DNA of 64,000 bases from Streptomyces filipinensis (GTDB lineage: Bacteria; Actinomycetota; Actinomycetes; Streptomycetales; Streptomycetaceae), in NCBI RefSeq assembly GCF_014649495.1, contig NZ_BMTD01000014.1:62001-126000 (forward strand), written 5' to 3'. Within the stretch, counting starts at the first letter, position 1, and each line of letters begins with the position of its first letter. Shown here piece by piece: positions 33,819-42,976 of this stretch. The notes beneath the pieces are model-generated. The model ran no database searches. It saw only the letters and a list, made by a program, of their open reading frames with translations, and was not told the origin of the DNA. The position numbers and the translations under genes are program-made.

Positions 33819-34100
33819 ATGAGCGAGGATGTTCGACTGGTCGCCTGGGTGCGTGGACGCGTGCAGGGTGTGGGTTTCCGCTGGTTCACGCGTGCCAAGG
33901 CGCTGGAGATCGGCGGCCTGAGTGGTTTTGCTCTCAATCTGGCCGACGGCCGGGTCCAGGTGGTCGCGGAGGGGGCCCGGGAGGGCTGCGAGGGGCTCCT
34001 CGACTGGCTCCAGGGCGACGACACGCCCGGGCGGGTCGACGGAGTCACGGAGATCTGGGACACACCGCGCGGCGGCTACGACGGCTTCGCCATCCGCTGA
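33819..34100 (+). CDS. acyP: Acylphosphatase
   Basis: 93 residues, standard length. It hydrolyses carboxyl-phosphate bonds such as acetyl phosphate. The anion-binding loop GRVQGVGFRWFTR contains the catalytic arginine, and GFALNLADGRVQVVAEG the catalytic asparagine. MSEDVRLVAWVRG starts at ATG 33819. It precedes smc in Streptomyces, as here, with a small coiled-coil gene between. Confidence 0.95.
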   Translation: MSEDVRLVAWVRGRVQGVGFRWFTRAKALEIGGLSGFALNLADGRVQVVAEGAREGCEGLLDWLQGDDTPGRVDGVTEIWDTPRGGYDGFAIR

Positions 34101-34481
34101 GCCGGATCCGCGAAGGCGCGCGGCCCGGCGCGCGGCGAGCTGCCGCGAGCGCCTGCGCAAGCGGAAACGACCTGGTGGTTGCCAAGAACGGCCCAGCATG
34201 GCAGGCTCCGCTGGTACTGCTGATCGTCACGCCCTGAGGGCTCCGGGTGAGTCGCAGCGCCGCCGCTTTTCCGGCCGCGCGCCCCGGTCTGCCCGCCAAT
34301 ACAGGGCGTGATCGTGTTGACCGTCAAACTTTTTGGTGAGACGCTGAAAGCCCCGCGCACCTTAGCTGTTTGGCATGGAGCAACAGCAGAGCAACACCCG
34401 AATGTGCCAAGCACCGCGGGTGCGAATCCCTCACGACCCACACCGCATCGGTCGGTCACTCAGTGTGGAGGACCATCCATC
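34101..34481. other. Intergenic region with short palindrome, no gene seen
   Basis: TTGAC-C-GTCAA (34317-34327) is a perfect short palindrome followed by an AT-rich run (AAACTTTTTGG). A stretch at 34411-34430 resembles a tRNA T-loop (GGGTGCGAATCCC) but lacks the rest of a tRNA. The region likely carries the promoter and leader of the small gene at 34482. Confidence 0.35.
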
Positions 34482-34685
34482 ATGGCAAAGGCGCTTCTCG
34501 GTTACGTCGGCGGCTCCGACCCGCGACTCCTCGCCGAGATGCGACGGCTGCAGCAGCGTGTACAGGACCTGGAGTCCGAGCTGGTAAGGATCCAGGCGGA
34601 GAACGAAGCGCTGTCGGCTGCCGCCTCTCAGGACAGGATCATGGAGAGCATCGACGCACACCAGGCGGAGCCTGCGCTCACCTGA
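34482..34685 (+). CDS. Small coiled-coil protein upstream of smc
   Basis: 67 residues from ATG 34482, preceded by GGAGGACC. The middle (MRRLQQRVQDLESELVRIQA) is a clear heptad-type coiled coil, flanked by a GYVGGSDPR N-terminus and an acidic C-terminus. It ends before a UUCG terminator and so is its own unit. Conserved location next to smc suggests a real gene; function unknown. A link with chromosome organisation is only positional. Confidence 0.75.
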   Translation: MAKALLGYVGGSDPRLLAEMRRLQQRVQDLESELVRIQAENEALSAAASQDRIMESIDAHQAEPALT

Positions 34686-34781
34686 TCACTGCATCAGCTC
34701 CACCACAGCAGTCGCAGCGATCGGGCTGCCGTGTCAACCGCTCAGTTGATCGGGCGACCGAAACCCGGCCGCCAGAGTTGC

Positions 34782-34814
34782 AAGGGACGCTTCGGCGTCC
34801 CTTCTTTCTTTCCC
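34782..34814 (+). terminator. UUCG-tetraloop terminator before smc
   Basis: AAGGGACGC (34782-34790), loop TTCG, GCGTCCCTT (34795-34803), then the pyrimidine run CTTTCTTTCCC. A textbook intrinsic terminator, 96 bases after the coiled-coil gene. Confidence 0.85.
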
Positions 34815-34930
34815 CCGCGCATCCTTTCACCTTCTTTAACGTACGGTGTGCCCTGCATGTTCAATGGCGAAACCGCGCGGTTGCGAGGGTTCATGGAGTG
34901 AGATAGCGGCGCCCGGTAGAGTCCGGCGGC

Positions 34931-37900
34931 GTGCACCTCAAGGCCCTGACCCTCCGCGGCTTCAAGTCGTTCGCCTCGGCGACCACGCTCCGGTTCGAAC
35001 CAGGCATCACGTGTGTCGTCGGACCGAACGGCTCGGGCAAGTCCAACGTCGTGGACGCGCTCAGCTGGGTCATGGGCGAGCAGGGCGCCAAGTCGCTGCG
35101 CGGCGGCAAGATGGAGGACGTCATCTTCGCCGGCACCACCGGCCGTCCGCCGCTGGGCCGGGCCGAGGTGTCCCTGACCATCGACAACTCCGACGGCGCG
35201 CTGCCCATCGAGTACGCCGAGGTCACCATCACGCGGATCATGTTCCGCAACGGCGGCAGCGAGTACCAGATCAACGGCGACACCTGCCGCCTCCTCGACA
35301 TCCAGGAACTCCTCTCCGACTCCGGCATCGGCCGCGAGATGCACGTCATCGTCGGCCAGGGCCAGCTCGACTCCGTCCTGCACGCGGACCCGACGGGCCG
35401 CCGCGCCTTCATCGAAGAGGCCGCGGGCGTCCTCAAGCACCGCAAGCGCAAGGAGAAGGCGCTGCGCAAGCTGGACGCGATGCAGGCCAACCTCGCGCGC
35501 GTGCAGGATCTGACGGACGAACTGCGCCGCCAGCTCAAACCCCTGGGCCGGCAGGCGGCGGTGGCCCGCCGGGCCGCCGTCATCCAGGCCGACCTGCGGG
35601 ACGCACGCCTGCGCCTGCTCGCCGACGACCTGGTACGGCTGCGCGAAGCCCTCACGGCCGAGGTCGCCGACGAGGCGGCCCTGAAGGAGCGCAAGGAGAC
35701 GGCCGAGCAGGAGCTGAAGAGGGCCCTGCACCGCGAGGGCCTGCTGGAGGACGAGGTACGGCAGCTCACGCCGCGGCTCCAGCGCGCCCAGCAGACCTGG
35801 TACGAACTGTCCCAGCTGGCCGAACGTGTGCGCGGCACCGTCTCGCTGGCCGACGCCCGGGTGACGAGCGCCACCTCGGCGCCCCCCGAGGAGCGGCGCG
35901 GCCGCGACCCGGAGGACCTGGAGCGCGAGGCCGCCCGCGTCCGCGAGCAGGAGGCCGAGCTGGAGGCGGCCCTGGAGGCGGCCCAGCACGCCCTCGACGA
36001 CACCGTCGCCCACCGGGCCGAACTGGAACGGGAGCTGGCGGTCGAGGAACGCCGGCTGAAGGACGTGGCCCGGGCCATCGCCGACCGCCGCGAGGGCCTG
36101 GCCCGGCTGTCCGGGCAGGTCAACGCGGCGCGCTCCCGCGCGGCCTCCGCCCAGGCCGAGATCGACCGCCTGGCCACGGCCCGCGACGAGGCGCAGGAAC
36201 GTGCCGTCGGGGCCCAGGAGGAGTACGAGGCGCTCAAGGCCGAGGTCGACGGCCTCGACGCGGACGACGCGGACCTCGCCGAGCAGCACGAGGCGGCCAA
36301 GCGGCAGCTCGCCGAGGCCGAGGCCGCCCTGAGCGCGGCCCGCGAGGCGCTCACCGCGGCCGAGCGCGGCCGCGCCGCGACCCAGGCCCGCCACGAGGCC
36401 CTGGCCCTGGGCCTGCGCCGCAAGGACGGCACCGGAATACTGCTCGCCGCCCGCGACCGGCTCACCGGGGTCCTCGGCCCGGCAGCGGAGCTGCTGACGG
36501 TCGCGCCCGGCCACGAGGTCGCGCTGGCCGCGGCTTTCGGCGCGGCGGCGGACGCGATCGCCGTGACGACCCCGGCATCGGCGGCGGAGGCGATCAGACT
36601 CCTGCGCAAGCAGGACGGCGGCCGGGCGGCACTGTTGCTGGCGGGGCCCGTGGAGGCGACGTCCGGGGCAGCGCCCCACCGGGGCGCGGGGACCGGCGCG
36701 GCAGGCCAGGACGCGCCCACGGCCGCCGAACCGGTTCCCACGGCACCCCCCGGTGGGCACTTCGCCGCGGACCTGGTCCGCGGCCCCGCCGAACTCCTCC
36801 CCGCCGTCCGCCGCCTCCTGCGGGGAATCGTGGTCGTCGGCACCCTGGAGGACGCCGAGGACCTCGTCTACGCGCACCCGGAACTGACCGCCGTCACCGC
36901 GGAGGGCGACCTCCTGGGCGCCCACTTCGCGCACGGCGGATCGGCCGGCGCCCCCAGCCTGCTGGAGGTACAGGCCTCCGTCGACGAGGCCGCGGCCGAG
37001 CTGGCCGGACTGGTGGTGCGCTGCGCGGACCTGGCCGAGGCACAGCACACCGCGGCCGAGCGCCGTGGCCTGGCCGCGTCGCACGTCGAGGAACTGGGGG
37101 AGCGCCGCCGCGCCGCCGACCGGGAGAAGTCGGCCGTGGCCCAGCAGCTGGGGCGGCTCGCCGGACAGGCGCGGGGCGCCGCCGGCGAGGCCGAGCGGTC
37201 GGCCGCGGCGGCGGCGCGCGCGCAAGAGGCGCTGGAGAAGGCCGTACAGGAGGCGGAGGAGCTGGCCGAGCGGCTCGCGGTCGCCGAGGAGATGCCGGTC
37301 GAGGAGGAGCCGGACACCTCCGTGCGGGACCGGCTCGCCGCCGACGGCGCCAACGCCCGCCAGACCGAGATGGAGGCCCGCCTCCAGGTCCGTACCCACG
37401 AGGAACGGGTCAAGGGGCTCGCCGGACGGGCGGACTCCCTGGACCGGGCGGCCCGCGCGGAACGCGAGGCACGCGCGCGTGCGGAGCAGCGCAGCGCCCG
37501 GCTGCGGCACGAGGCCGCCGTCGCCGGGGCCGTCGCCGCCGGTGCCCGGCAGCTGCTCGCGCACATCGAGGTGTCCCTCGCCCGCGCCGAACAGGAACGC
37601 ACCGCCGCCGAGGCCGCCAAGGCCCTGCGCGAGCAGGAACTGACCGCCGCGCGCACCGCCGGACGCGAACTCAAGGCCGAACTCGACAAGTTGACGGATT
37701 CGGTGCACCGTGGCGAGGTACTCGGCGCCGAGAAACGGCTGCGGATCGAGCAGCTGGAGACCAAGGCGCTGGAGGAACTGGGTGTCGAGCCGGCGGGACT
37801 GGTGGCGGAGTACGGGCCGCACCAGCCCGTGCCGCCCTCGCCCGCCGCCGACGGCGAGCAGCTGCCCGACGACCCGGATCACCCGCGCAACCAGCCGTGC

Positions 37901-38554
37901 CCGTTCGTGCGGGCCGAGCAGGAGAAGCGGCTCAAGGCCGCCGAGCGGGCGTACCAGCAGCTGGGCAAGGTAAATCCGCTGGCGCTGGAGGAGTTCGCGG
38001 CGCTGGAGGAGCGGCACAAGTTCCTCAGCGAGCAGCTGGAGGACCTGAAGAAGACGCGGGCCGACCTGCTGCAGGTGGTGAAGGAGGTCGACGAGCGCGT
38101 CGAGCAGGTCTTCACCGAGGCCTACCGGGACACGGCCCGGGAGTTCGAGGGCGTCTTCAGCCGGCTGTTCCCCGGTGGCGAGGGACGGCTCGTCCTCACC
38201 GACCCCGACAACATGCTCACCACGGGTGTGGACGTCGAGGCGCGCCCGCCGGGCAAGAAGGTCAAGCGGCTCTCCCTGCTCTCCGGCGGTGAGCGTTCGC
38301 TGACGGCCGTCGCGCTGCTGGTGTCGATCTTCAAGGCCCGGCCGAGCCCGTTCTACGTCATGGACGAGGTCGAGGCGGCGCTGGACGACACCAACCTGCA
38401 GCGGCTGATCCGGATCATGCAGGAGCTGCAGGAGGCCTCGCAGCTGATCGTGATCACGCACCAGAAGCGCACGATGGAGGTCGCCGACGCGCTCTACGGC
38501 GTCTCCATGCAGGGCGACGGCGTGTCCAAGGTCATCTCCCAGCGGCTTCGCTGA
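34931..38554 (+). CDS. smc: Chromosome segregation ATPase SMC
   Basis: 1207 residues, full-length SMC. Residues 1-160 carry Walker A (GPNGSGKSN at 31-39) and the Q-loop region GQGQLDSVL. Two long coiled-coil arms flank a hinge at about 510-680. The C-terminal head has the signature LLSGGERSLTAVALL near 1117 and Walker B FYVMDEVEAALDD. The hinge contains a Pro/Ala/Gly-rich insertion (about residues 572-613) not typical of SMC. It organises and segregates chromosomes with ScpA and ScpB, which are elsewhere. GTG 34931 starts VHLKALTLRGFKSF. Confidence 0.97.
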   Translation: MHLKALTLRGFKSFASATTLRFEPGITCVVGPNGSGKSNVVDALSWVMGEQGAKSLRGGKMEDVIFAGTTGRPPLGRAEVSLTIDNSDGALPIEYAEVTITRIMFRNGGSEYQINGDTCRLLDIQELLSDSGIGREMHVIVGQGQLDSVLHADPTGRRAFIEEAAGVLKHRKRKEKALRKLDAMQANLARVQDLTDELRRQLKPLGRQAAVARRAAVIQADLRDARLRLLADDLVRLREALTAEVADEAALKERKETAEQELKRALHREGLLEDEVRQLTPRLQRAQQTWYELSQLAERVRGTVSLADARVTSATSAPPEERRGRDPEDLEREAARVREQEAELEAALEAAQHALDDTVAHRAELERELAVEERRLKDVARAIADRREGLARLSGQVNAARSRAASAQAEIDRLATARDEAQERAVGAQEEYEALKAEVDGLDADDADLAEQHEAAKRQLAEAEAALSAAREALTAAERGRAATQARHEALALGLRRKDGTGILLAARDRLTGVLGPAAELLTVAPGHEVALAAAFGAAADAIAVTTPASAAEAIRLLRKQDGGRAALLLAGPVEATSGAAPHRGAGTGAAGQDAPTAAEPVPTAPPGGHFAADLVRGPAELLPAVRRLLRGIVVVGTLEDAEDLVYAHPELTAVTAEGDLLGAHFAHGGSAGAPSLLEVQASVDEAAAELAGLVVRCADLAEAQHTAAERRGLAASHVEELGERRRAADREKSAVAQQLGRLAGQARGAAGEAERSAAAAARAQEALEKAVQEAEELAERLAVAEEMPVEEEPDTSVRDRLAADGANARQTEMEARLQVRTHEERVKGLAGRADSLDRAARAEREARARAEQRSARLRHEAAVAGAVAAGARQLLAHIEVSLARAEQERTAAEAAKALREQELTAARTAGRELKAELDKLTDSVHRGEVLGAEKRLRIEQLETKALEELGVEPAGLVAEYGPHQPVPPSPAADGEQLPDDPDHPRNQPCPFVRAEQEKRLKAAERAYQQLGKVNPLALEEFAALEERHKFLSEQLEDLKKTRADLLQVVKEVDERVEQVFTEAYRDTAREFEGVFSRLFPGGEGRLVLTDPDNMLTTGVDVEARPPGKKVKRLSLLSGGERSLTAVALLVSIFKARPSPFYVMDEVEAALDDTNLQRLIRIMQELQEASQLIVITHQKRTMEVADALYGVSMQGDGVSKVISQRLR

Positions 38555-38592
38555 CGTATTCGGCATCCCTGAACAAGATCAACTGACTCGAT

Positions 38593-38691
38593 GTTCACTT
38601 CTTGAACACTCGGGGGCTTGGCGTATCTCAAAACTCACAGCAGCTGAACTATTGACTTCGAAACTTGAACGCATAGTCTCTGCAACGTTGC
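38593..38691 (+). promoter_or_regulatory. Upstream regulatory region of glcP
   Basis: An AT-rich island. GTTCA-CTTCT-TGAAC (38593-38607) is a 5-5-5 inverted repeat. TTGACT (38652-38657) and TAGTCT (38674-38679) at 16 bases form a candidate promoter, with TTCGAA between them. GCAACGTTGC (38682-38691) is a perfect palindrome overlapping the likely start. Glucose induction known for glcP1 could act here. Confidence 0.45.
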
Positions 38692-38793
38692 TTTTACCTT
38701 CAGGTGTGAGCGGCGTGTCCCTATGCGCCACTGGATACCTGGATGGGATCACCCCCACCCGCGGCAGCGCTGCCGTGGCCCGAGGAGATTTAC

Positions 38794-40212
38794 GTGACCA
38801 GCACAGCGCAGGCACCTCAGTCAGGAGCCGGTACGGCTCATCCCGAACATCTCGGGCACGTCATCTTCATCGCGGCAGCCGCCGCGATGGGCGGTTTCCT
38901 CTTCGGCTACGACAGTTCCGTGATCAACGGCGCGGTCGAGGCCATCCGCGGCAAGTACGACATCGGCTCCGCGGCCCTCGCCCAGGTCATCGCGATCGCC
39001 CTGATCGGCTGTGCCGTCGGCGCCGCCACGGCCGGCCGCATAGCCGACCGGATCGGCCGTATCCGCTGTATGCAGATCGCCGCGGTCCTGTTCACGATCA
39101 GCGCCGTCGGCTCCGCGCTGCCCTTCGCGCTGTGGGACCTCGCCTTCTGGCGCGTCGTCGGCGGCTTCGCCATCGGCATGGCCTCCGTCATCGGCCCGGC
39201 CTACATCGCCGAGGTCGCCCCGCCCGCCTACCGCGGCCGTCTCGGCTCCTTCCAGCAGGCCGCGATCGTCGTCGGCATCGCCATCTCCCAGCTGGTCAAC
39301 TGGGGTCTGCTGAACGCCGCCGGCGGCGACCAGCGCGGCCACCTGATGGGCCTGGAGGCCTGGCAGGTCATGCTCGGCGTCATGGTCATCCCGGCCGTCC
39401 TGTACGGCCTGCTCTCCTTCGCGATCCCCGAGTCCCCGCGCTTCCTGCTCTCCGTCGGCAAGCGTGAGCGCGCCAAGGAGATCCTCGCCGAGGTCGAGGG
39501 CAAGGGCGTCGACCTGGACGCGCGCGTCGCCGAGATCGAGCACGCCATGACGAGCGAGCACAAGTCCACCTTCAAGGACCTGCTCGGCGGTGGCTTCTTC
39601 TTCAAGCCGATCGTCTGGATCGGTATCGGCCTGTCGGTCTTCCAGCAGTTCGTCGGCATCAACGTCGCGTTCTACTACTCCTCGACGCTGTGGCAGTCGG
39701 TCGGTGTCGACCCGACGGACTCGTTCTTCTACTCCTTCACGACGTCGATCATCAACATCATCGGCACCGTGATCGCGATGATCTTCGTGGACCGCATCGG
39801 CCGCAAGCCGCTCGCCCTCATCGGCTCGGTCGGCATGGTCGTCGGTCTCGCGCTGGAGGCCTGGGCGTTCAGCCACCACCTGGTCGACGGCAAGCTCCCG
39901 AGCACCCAGGGCTGGACCGCCCTGATCGCCGCGCACATCTTCGTCCTCTTCTTCGCCCTGTCCTGGGGCGTGGTGGTCTGGGTCTTCCTCGGCGAGATGT
40001 TCCCGAACAAGATCCGCGCCGCCGCCCTCGGTGTGGCCGCCTCCGCGCAGTGGATCGCCAACTGGGCCATCACCGCGAGCTTCCCGTCACTGGCCGACTG
40101 GAACCTCTCCGGCACCTACGTGATCTACACGGTCTTCGCCGCGCTCTCCATCCCGTTCGTCCTGAAGTTCGTCAAGGAGACGAAGGGCAAGGCGCTGGAG
40201 GAGATGGGCTGA
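38794..40212 (+). CDS. glcP: MFS glucose/sugar permease (GlcP-like)
   Basis: 472 residues, 12 predicted membrane helices. Sugar-porter motifs: GYDSSVINGAVEAI in helix 1, GRIADRIGRIRCMQ in loop 2-3, PESPRFLLS after helix 6, QQFVGINVAFYY in helix 7, and VDRIGRKPLALIG in loop 8-9. The length and position next to smc match S. coelicolor GlcP1, the major glucose uptake system coupled to glucose kinase signalling. GTG 38794 follows GAGGAG at 6 bases. Upstream codons to 38743 are less likely. Confidence 0.9.
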   Translation: MTSTAQAPQSGAGTAHPEHLGHVIFIAAAAAMGGFLFGYDSSVINGAVEAIRGKYDIGSAALAQVIAIALIGCAVGAATAGRIADRIGRIRCMQIAAVLFTISAVGSALPFALWDLAFWRVVGGFAIGMASVIGPAYIAEVAPPAYRGRLGSFQQAAIVVGIAISQLVNWGLLNAAGGDQRGHLMGLEAWQVMLGVMVIPAVLYGLLSFAIPESPRFLLSVGKRERAKEILAEVEGKGVDLDARVAEIEHAMTSEHKSTFKDLLGGGFFFKPIVWIGIGLSVFQQFVGINVAFYYSSTLWQSVGVDPTDSFFYSFTTSIINIIGTVIAMIFVDRIGRKPLALIGSVGMVVGLALEAWAFSHHLVDGKLPSTQGWTALIAAHIFVLFFALSWGVVVWVFLGEMFPNKIRAAALGVAASAQWIANWAITASFPSLADWNLSGTYVIYTVFAALSIPFVLKFVKETKGKALEEMG

Positions 40213-40366
40213 CCCGCACGGCCAGCTCCCCGAGACCGAGGAGAAGGGGCCCAAGACCCCGCTGCCCCTCTCCTCGTACCCCCCCGCCCCCGCACCGGCC
40301 ACTGCCCGGTCCGGGGGCGGCGGTTTTCCGCCCGGCCCGGTGGCCACCTCTCCTAGGGTGTCCGCC

Positions 40367-41692
40367 ATGCATACGAAGATCGGAAAGCCGGTCCTGGCCG
40401 CGGGACTCGGCGTCGCGCTCGCGGTGTCCGCGACGGCCTGCGGCGGCCACGAACAGCGGGGCGGCCCGGCCGGGAAGTCCGGTGCCGGAGCGGCTTCGCG
40501 GCTGTCGTCGAGCCGCGGCCTGGGGAACATCGTCGTCGGCGGCAGACCGGTGACCGGATCGGAGCCCTCGGGCATCGCCAAGGTCCCCTACCGGCGCACC
40601 TACACGGACGGCGCGCTCTACGCCCCGGTCACGGGGTACCGGTCCATGGCCTTCTACCGGAGCGGACTGGAGGCCGTCTACGACGACGTCCTGTCCGCCG
40701 GGCTGAAGTCCGGCGGCCCGTCGGGCGACGTCGTGACGACCATCCGCCCCGGCGTGCAGAAGGCGGCGTTCGACGCACTCGGCGACCGCGAGGGGGCGGC
40801 CGTCGCCCTGGACACCCGGACCGGGAAGCTGCTCGCCCTGGTGAGCACGCCGTCCTACGACCCCGGGACGTTCAGCGGCAACACCCTCCGGGACGAGACG
40901 GCCTGGAAGACCCTGATCAGACAGAAGCCCGCCCCCCTGCTCAACCGCGCCCTGCGCCTGACCGCCGCCCCCGGGGCGGCGTTCCACGTCGTGGTCGCCG
41001 CCGCCGCTCTGGAACGGGGGCTGTACCCAGGCGTGGACGACGCCACGAAGAGTCCCCTGACGTTCGCCGTACCCGGCACGGCGGACACCGTGACCGGTGA
41101 CGACCCGCGGTGTGAGAACGCGACCATCCGGACGGCTCTGCGGTACTCCTGCGCCAACGTCTTCGCCAGGATGTCGCTCGACGTGGGCCGGTCCGCGCTC
41201 CGCTCGACGGCCGAGAAGCTCGGCTTCAACGACGAGAAGCTGCTGACCCCTCTGCGGGCCGCCGAGAGCACCTATCCCACGCAGGCGCTGTCGGGGGCGC
41301 AGCTGGCCCGGACGGGCGACGGGGGCGGGGGCGTCGCCGCCACCCCCGTGGAGATGGCGCGGATCACGGCGTCCCTCGCCGACGGCGGCCGGCTCGTGAC
41401 CCCGCGGCTGGTGGACCGGGTGGAGAAGGCGGACGGAGGCACGGAGCGGCCCGGGGCGTCGGGCGACCGGTCCGGGCAGGCCGTCTCCCGCCACACGGCG
41501 CAGGCACTGCGGTCCGTCCTGACGGCCACGGCGGTCCGGGGCGGCGACGTCGCCGGATCCTGGTTCACCACGTGCGCACGACAGGCCGACGGGGGGACCG
41601 TCAGCATCGCCGTCTACGTGGGGCGGTCCGGCGGGGACGGCGCTCGGCGAGCGGAGCAGGTCGCCGGGCGGATCGCCGGGGCGCTGTCCTGA
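40367..41692 (+). CDS. Transpeptidase-like lipoprotein lacking catalytic motifs
   Basis: 441 residues. A lipoprotein signal (VSATAC, cysteine 25) is followed by a linker and a PBP transpeptidase fold from about residue 115 (TTIRPGVQKAAFDALGDREG, VALDTRTGKLLALVSTPSYD). All three penicillin-binding motifs are damaged: the SxxK serine and lysine are Ala204 and His207 in APGAAFHVV, the SxN site reads SCAN, and KTG is absent where AG should be followed by KTGTA (DVAGSWFTT). It cannot be an active transpeptidase but could bind or regulate cell-wall partners. ATG 40367 gives the signal peptide start MHTKIGKPVLAAG. Single-gene unit. Confidence 0.8.
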   Translation: MHTKIGKPVLAAGLGVALAVSATACGGHEQRGGPAGKSGAGAASRLSSSRGLGNIVVGGRPVTGSEPSGIAKVPYRRTYTDGALYAPVTGYRSMAFYRSGLEAVYDDVLSAGLKSGGPSGDVVTTIRPGVQKAAFDALGDREGAAVALDTRTGKLLALVSTPSYDPGTFSGNTLRDETAWKTLIRQKPAPLLNRALRLTAAPGAAFHVVVAAAALERGLYPGVDDATKSPLTFAVPGTADTVTGDDPRCENATIRTALRYSCANVFARMSLDVGRSALRSTAEKLGFNDEKLLTPLRAAESTYPTQALSGAQLARTGDGGGGVAATPVEMARITASLADGGRLVTPRLVDRVEKADGGTERPGASGDRSGQAVSRHTAQALRSVLTATAVRGGDVAGSWFTTCARQADGGTVSIAVYVGRSGGDGARRAEQVAGRIAGALS

Positions 41693-41704
41693 CCGCGTCC
41701 GGCG

Positions 41705-42673
41705 TCAGCCGAGCCGCGGCACCACCCGCTCCGCGAACAGCCTGAGGCTCCGCCACCCCTCCTCCACCGGCATCCCGCCCGCCAGCGGATGCAGGACGAG
41801 ACTGGCCAGGCCCTGGGCCACGCACTGCTCCGGCGTGAGGATGCGGTACACACCCTCCGCCCGCAGCTCCTGCACCGTCGTGGCCGCCGACCGCACCGCC
41901 GAGCGGATCTGCCCCGACTGCCAGGAGGCGTACGTCCGGGCCTCGTGCAGGAAGTGCTCACCGTAGTGCGCCCACGCCCGGTCCGGGTCCTCGGCGACGT
42001 GCAGCAGGGGGGTCTCGGCGGCGGGCATCATGACCCAGCCCTCGGTGCCGTACTCGGTGAGCTTCTCCTTGTAGTACGCCTCCAGCTCCGGCAGATGCGC
42101 GCTGGGGAAGAACGGCAGGCCGAGCCGGGCGGCCCGGCGGGCGGCGGCCTTCGAGGAGCCGCCGACCAGGAGGAGGGGGTGCGGATCGGTGCACGGGCGC
42201 GGGGTGAGCCGTACCGTACGGCCCCGGTACGCGAACTCCTCGCCGGTCCACGCCTTCAGCAGCGTCTCCAGGAGCTCGTCCTGCAGCCTGCCCCGGCGCT
42301 TCCAGTCGACGTCGAACAGCGCGTACTCCTCGGGCCGGTACCCGATCCCGGCCACCGTCACCAGCCGTCCGCCGCTCAGCAGGTCCAGTACGGCGATCTC
42401 CTCGGCCAGCCGCAGCGGGTCGTGCAGCGGCCCGATCACCGCCGACACGGTCACCGCGATCCGGCGGGTCGCCCCGAACACCGCGCCGGCGAAGGTGAAC
42501 GGCGACGGCAGCCAGTTGTTCGCGGCACCGTGGTGCTCCTCGGTCTGCACGGTGCTGATCCCGTGCTCGTCCGCGTACCCGGCCATCTCCAGGGCGGCCC
42601 GGTAGCGGGCCGAGAGGGCCGCGGGGGCGGCGCCCGGGGCGACGAGATTGAAACGGACGACCGTGACGGGCAT
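41705..42673 (-). CDS. Luciferase-like (LLM) flavin-dependent oxidoreductase
   Basis: 322 residues, TIM-barrel LLM family. Matches: GISTVQTEEHHGAANNWLPS at the active site, RIAVTVSAVIGPLHDPLRLA, GRLVTVAGIGYRPEEYALF, and LLVGGSSKAAARRAARLG. Such enzymes use FMN or F420. cofC in the same window shows the cell makes F420, but the cofactor is not decided. It converges on the PBP-like gene with a 12-base gap. A 15-base palindrome lies upstream. Confidence 0.85.
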   Translation of the reverse strand: MPVTVVRFNLVAPGAAPAALSARYRAALEMAGYADEHGISTVQTEEHHGAANNWLPSPFTFAGAVFGATRRIAVTVSAVIGPLHDPLRLAEEIAVLDLLSGGRLVTVAGIGYRPEEYALFDVDWKRRGRLQDELLETLLKAWTGEEFAYRGRTVRLTPRPCTDPHPLLLVGGSSKAAARRAARLGLPFFPSAHLPELEAYYKEKLTEYGTEGWVMMPAAETPLLHVAEDPDRAWAHYGEHFLHEARTYASWQSGQIRSAVRSAATTVQELRAEGVYRILTPEQCVAQGLASLVLHPLAGGMPVEEGWRSLRLFAERVVPRLG

Positions 42674-42716
42674 GGGAAGTCCCCCTCCGGTGCGATGCGG
42701 TGGAGGGGGACGGTAG

Positions 42717-42731
42717 CTGACGTGACGTCAG
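42717..42731. promoter_or_regulatory. Perfect palindrome upstream of the LLM gene
   Basis: CTGACGT-G-ACGTCAG (7-1-7) is centred at 42724, 51 bases from the LLM start and 42 from the divergent small gene. The ACGT core resembles GntR/FadR-type and other operators. Confidence 0.5.
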
Positions 42732-42765
42732 ATAGCCATGGAGGGGCGGGAGGTAGGCTCGCGGC

Positions 42766-42966
42766 ATGACCGAAGCCGTACCCACGGACCCGCGGGCGGA
42801 GGCCGGCCGGGGGCGGGTCGCGCTGTGGCTCGACCCGGACGACCTGCGCTGGCTGGCCCGCCACTGCTGCTGCCCGGACGACGCCGAGGAGGAGGCGGCG
42901 GACCGCTGCGCCCGCCTCCGCTTCCGGGCGGGCGCGGCCCTGCACAAGAACGGCCTGTCCGGCTGA
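42766..42966 (+). CDS. Small cysteine-containing hypothetical protein
   Basis: 66 residues from ATG 42766. It contains WLARHCCCPDDAEEEAADRC, a three-cysteine run followed by a fourth cysteine 14 residues on, which could bind a metal. No known family recognised. It lies between two opposite-strand genes and is divergent from the LLM gene. Codon use is typical for the genus, supporting a real gene. Confidence 0.55.
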   Translation: MTEAVPTDPRAEAGRGRVALWLDPDDLRWLARHCCCPDDAEEEAADRCARLRFRAGAALHKNGLSG

Positions 42967-42976
42967 CGCCGCTCGC

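Noticed and set aside
34411..34430. T-loop-like GGGTGCGAATCCC suggesting a tRNA
   Set aside because: No acceptor, D or anticodon stem can be built around it, so it is not called as a tRNA.
34742..38566. Very long open frame antisense to smc
   Set aside because: The translation is a low-complexity Leu/Arg/Gly mix without domains, an expected shadow of a high-GC gene.
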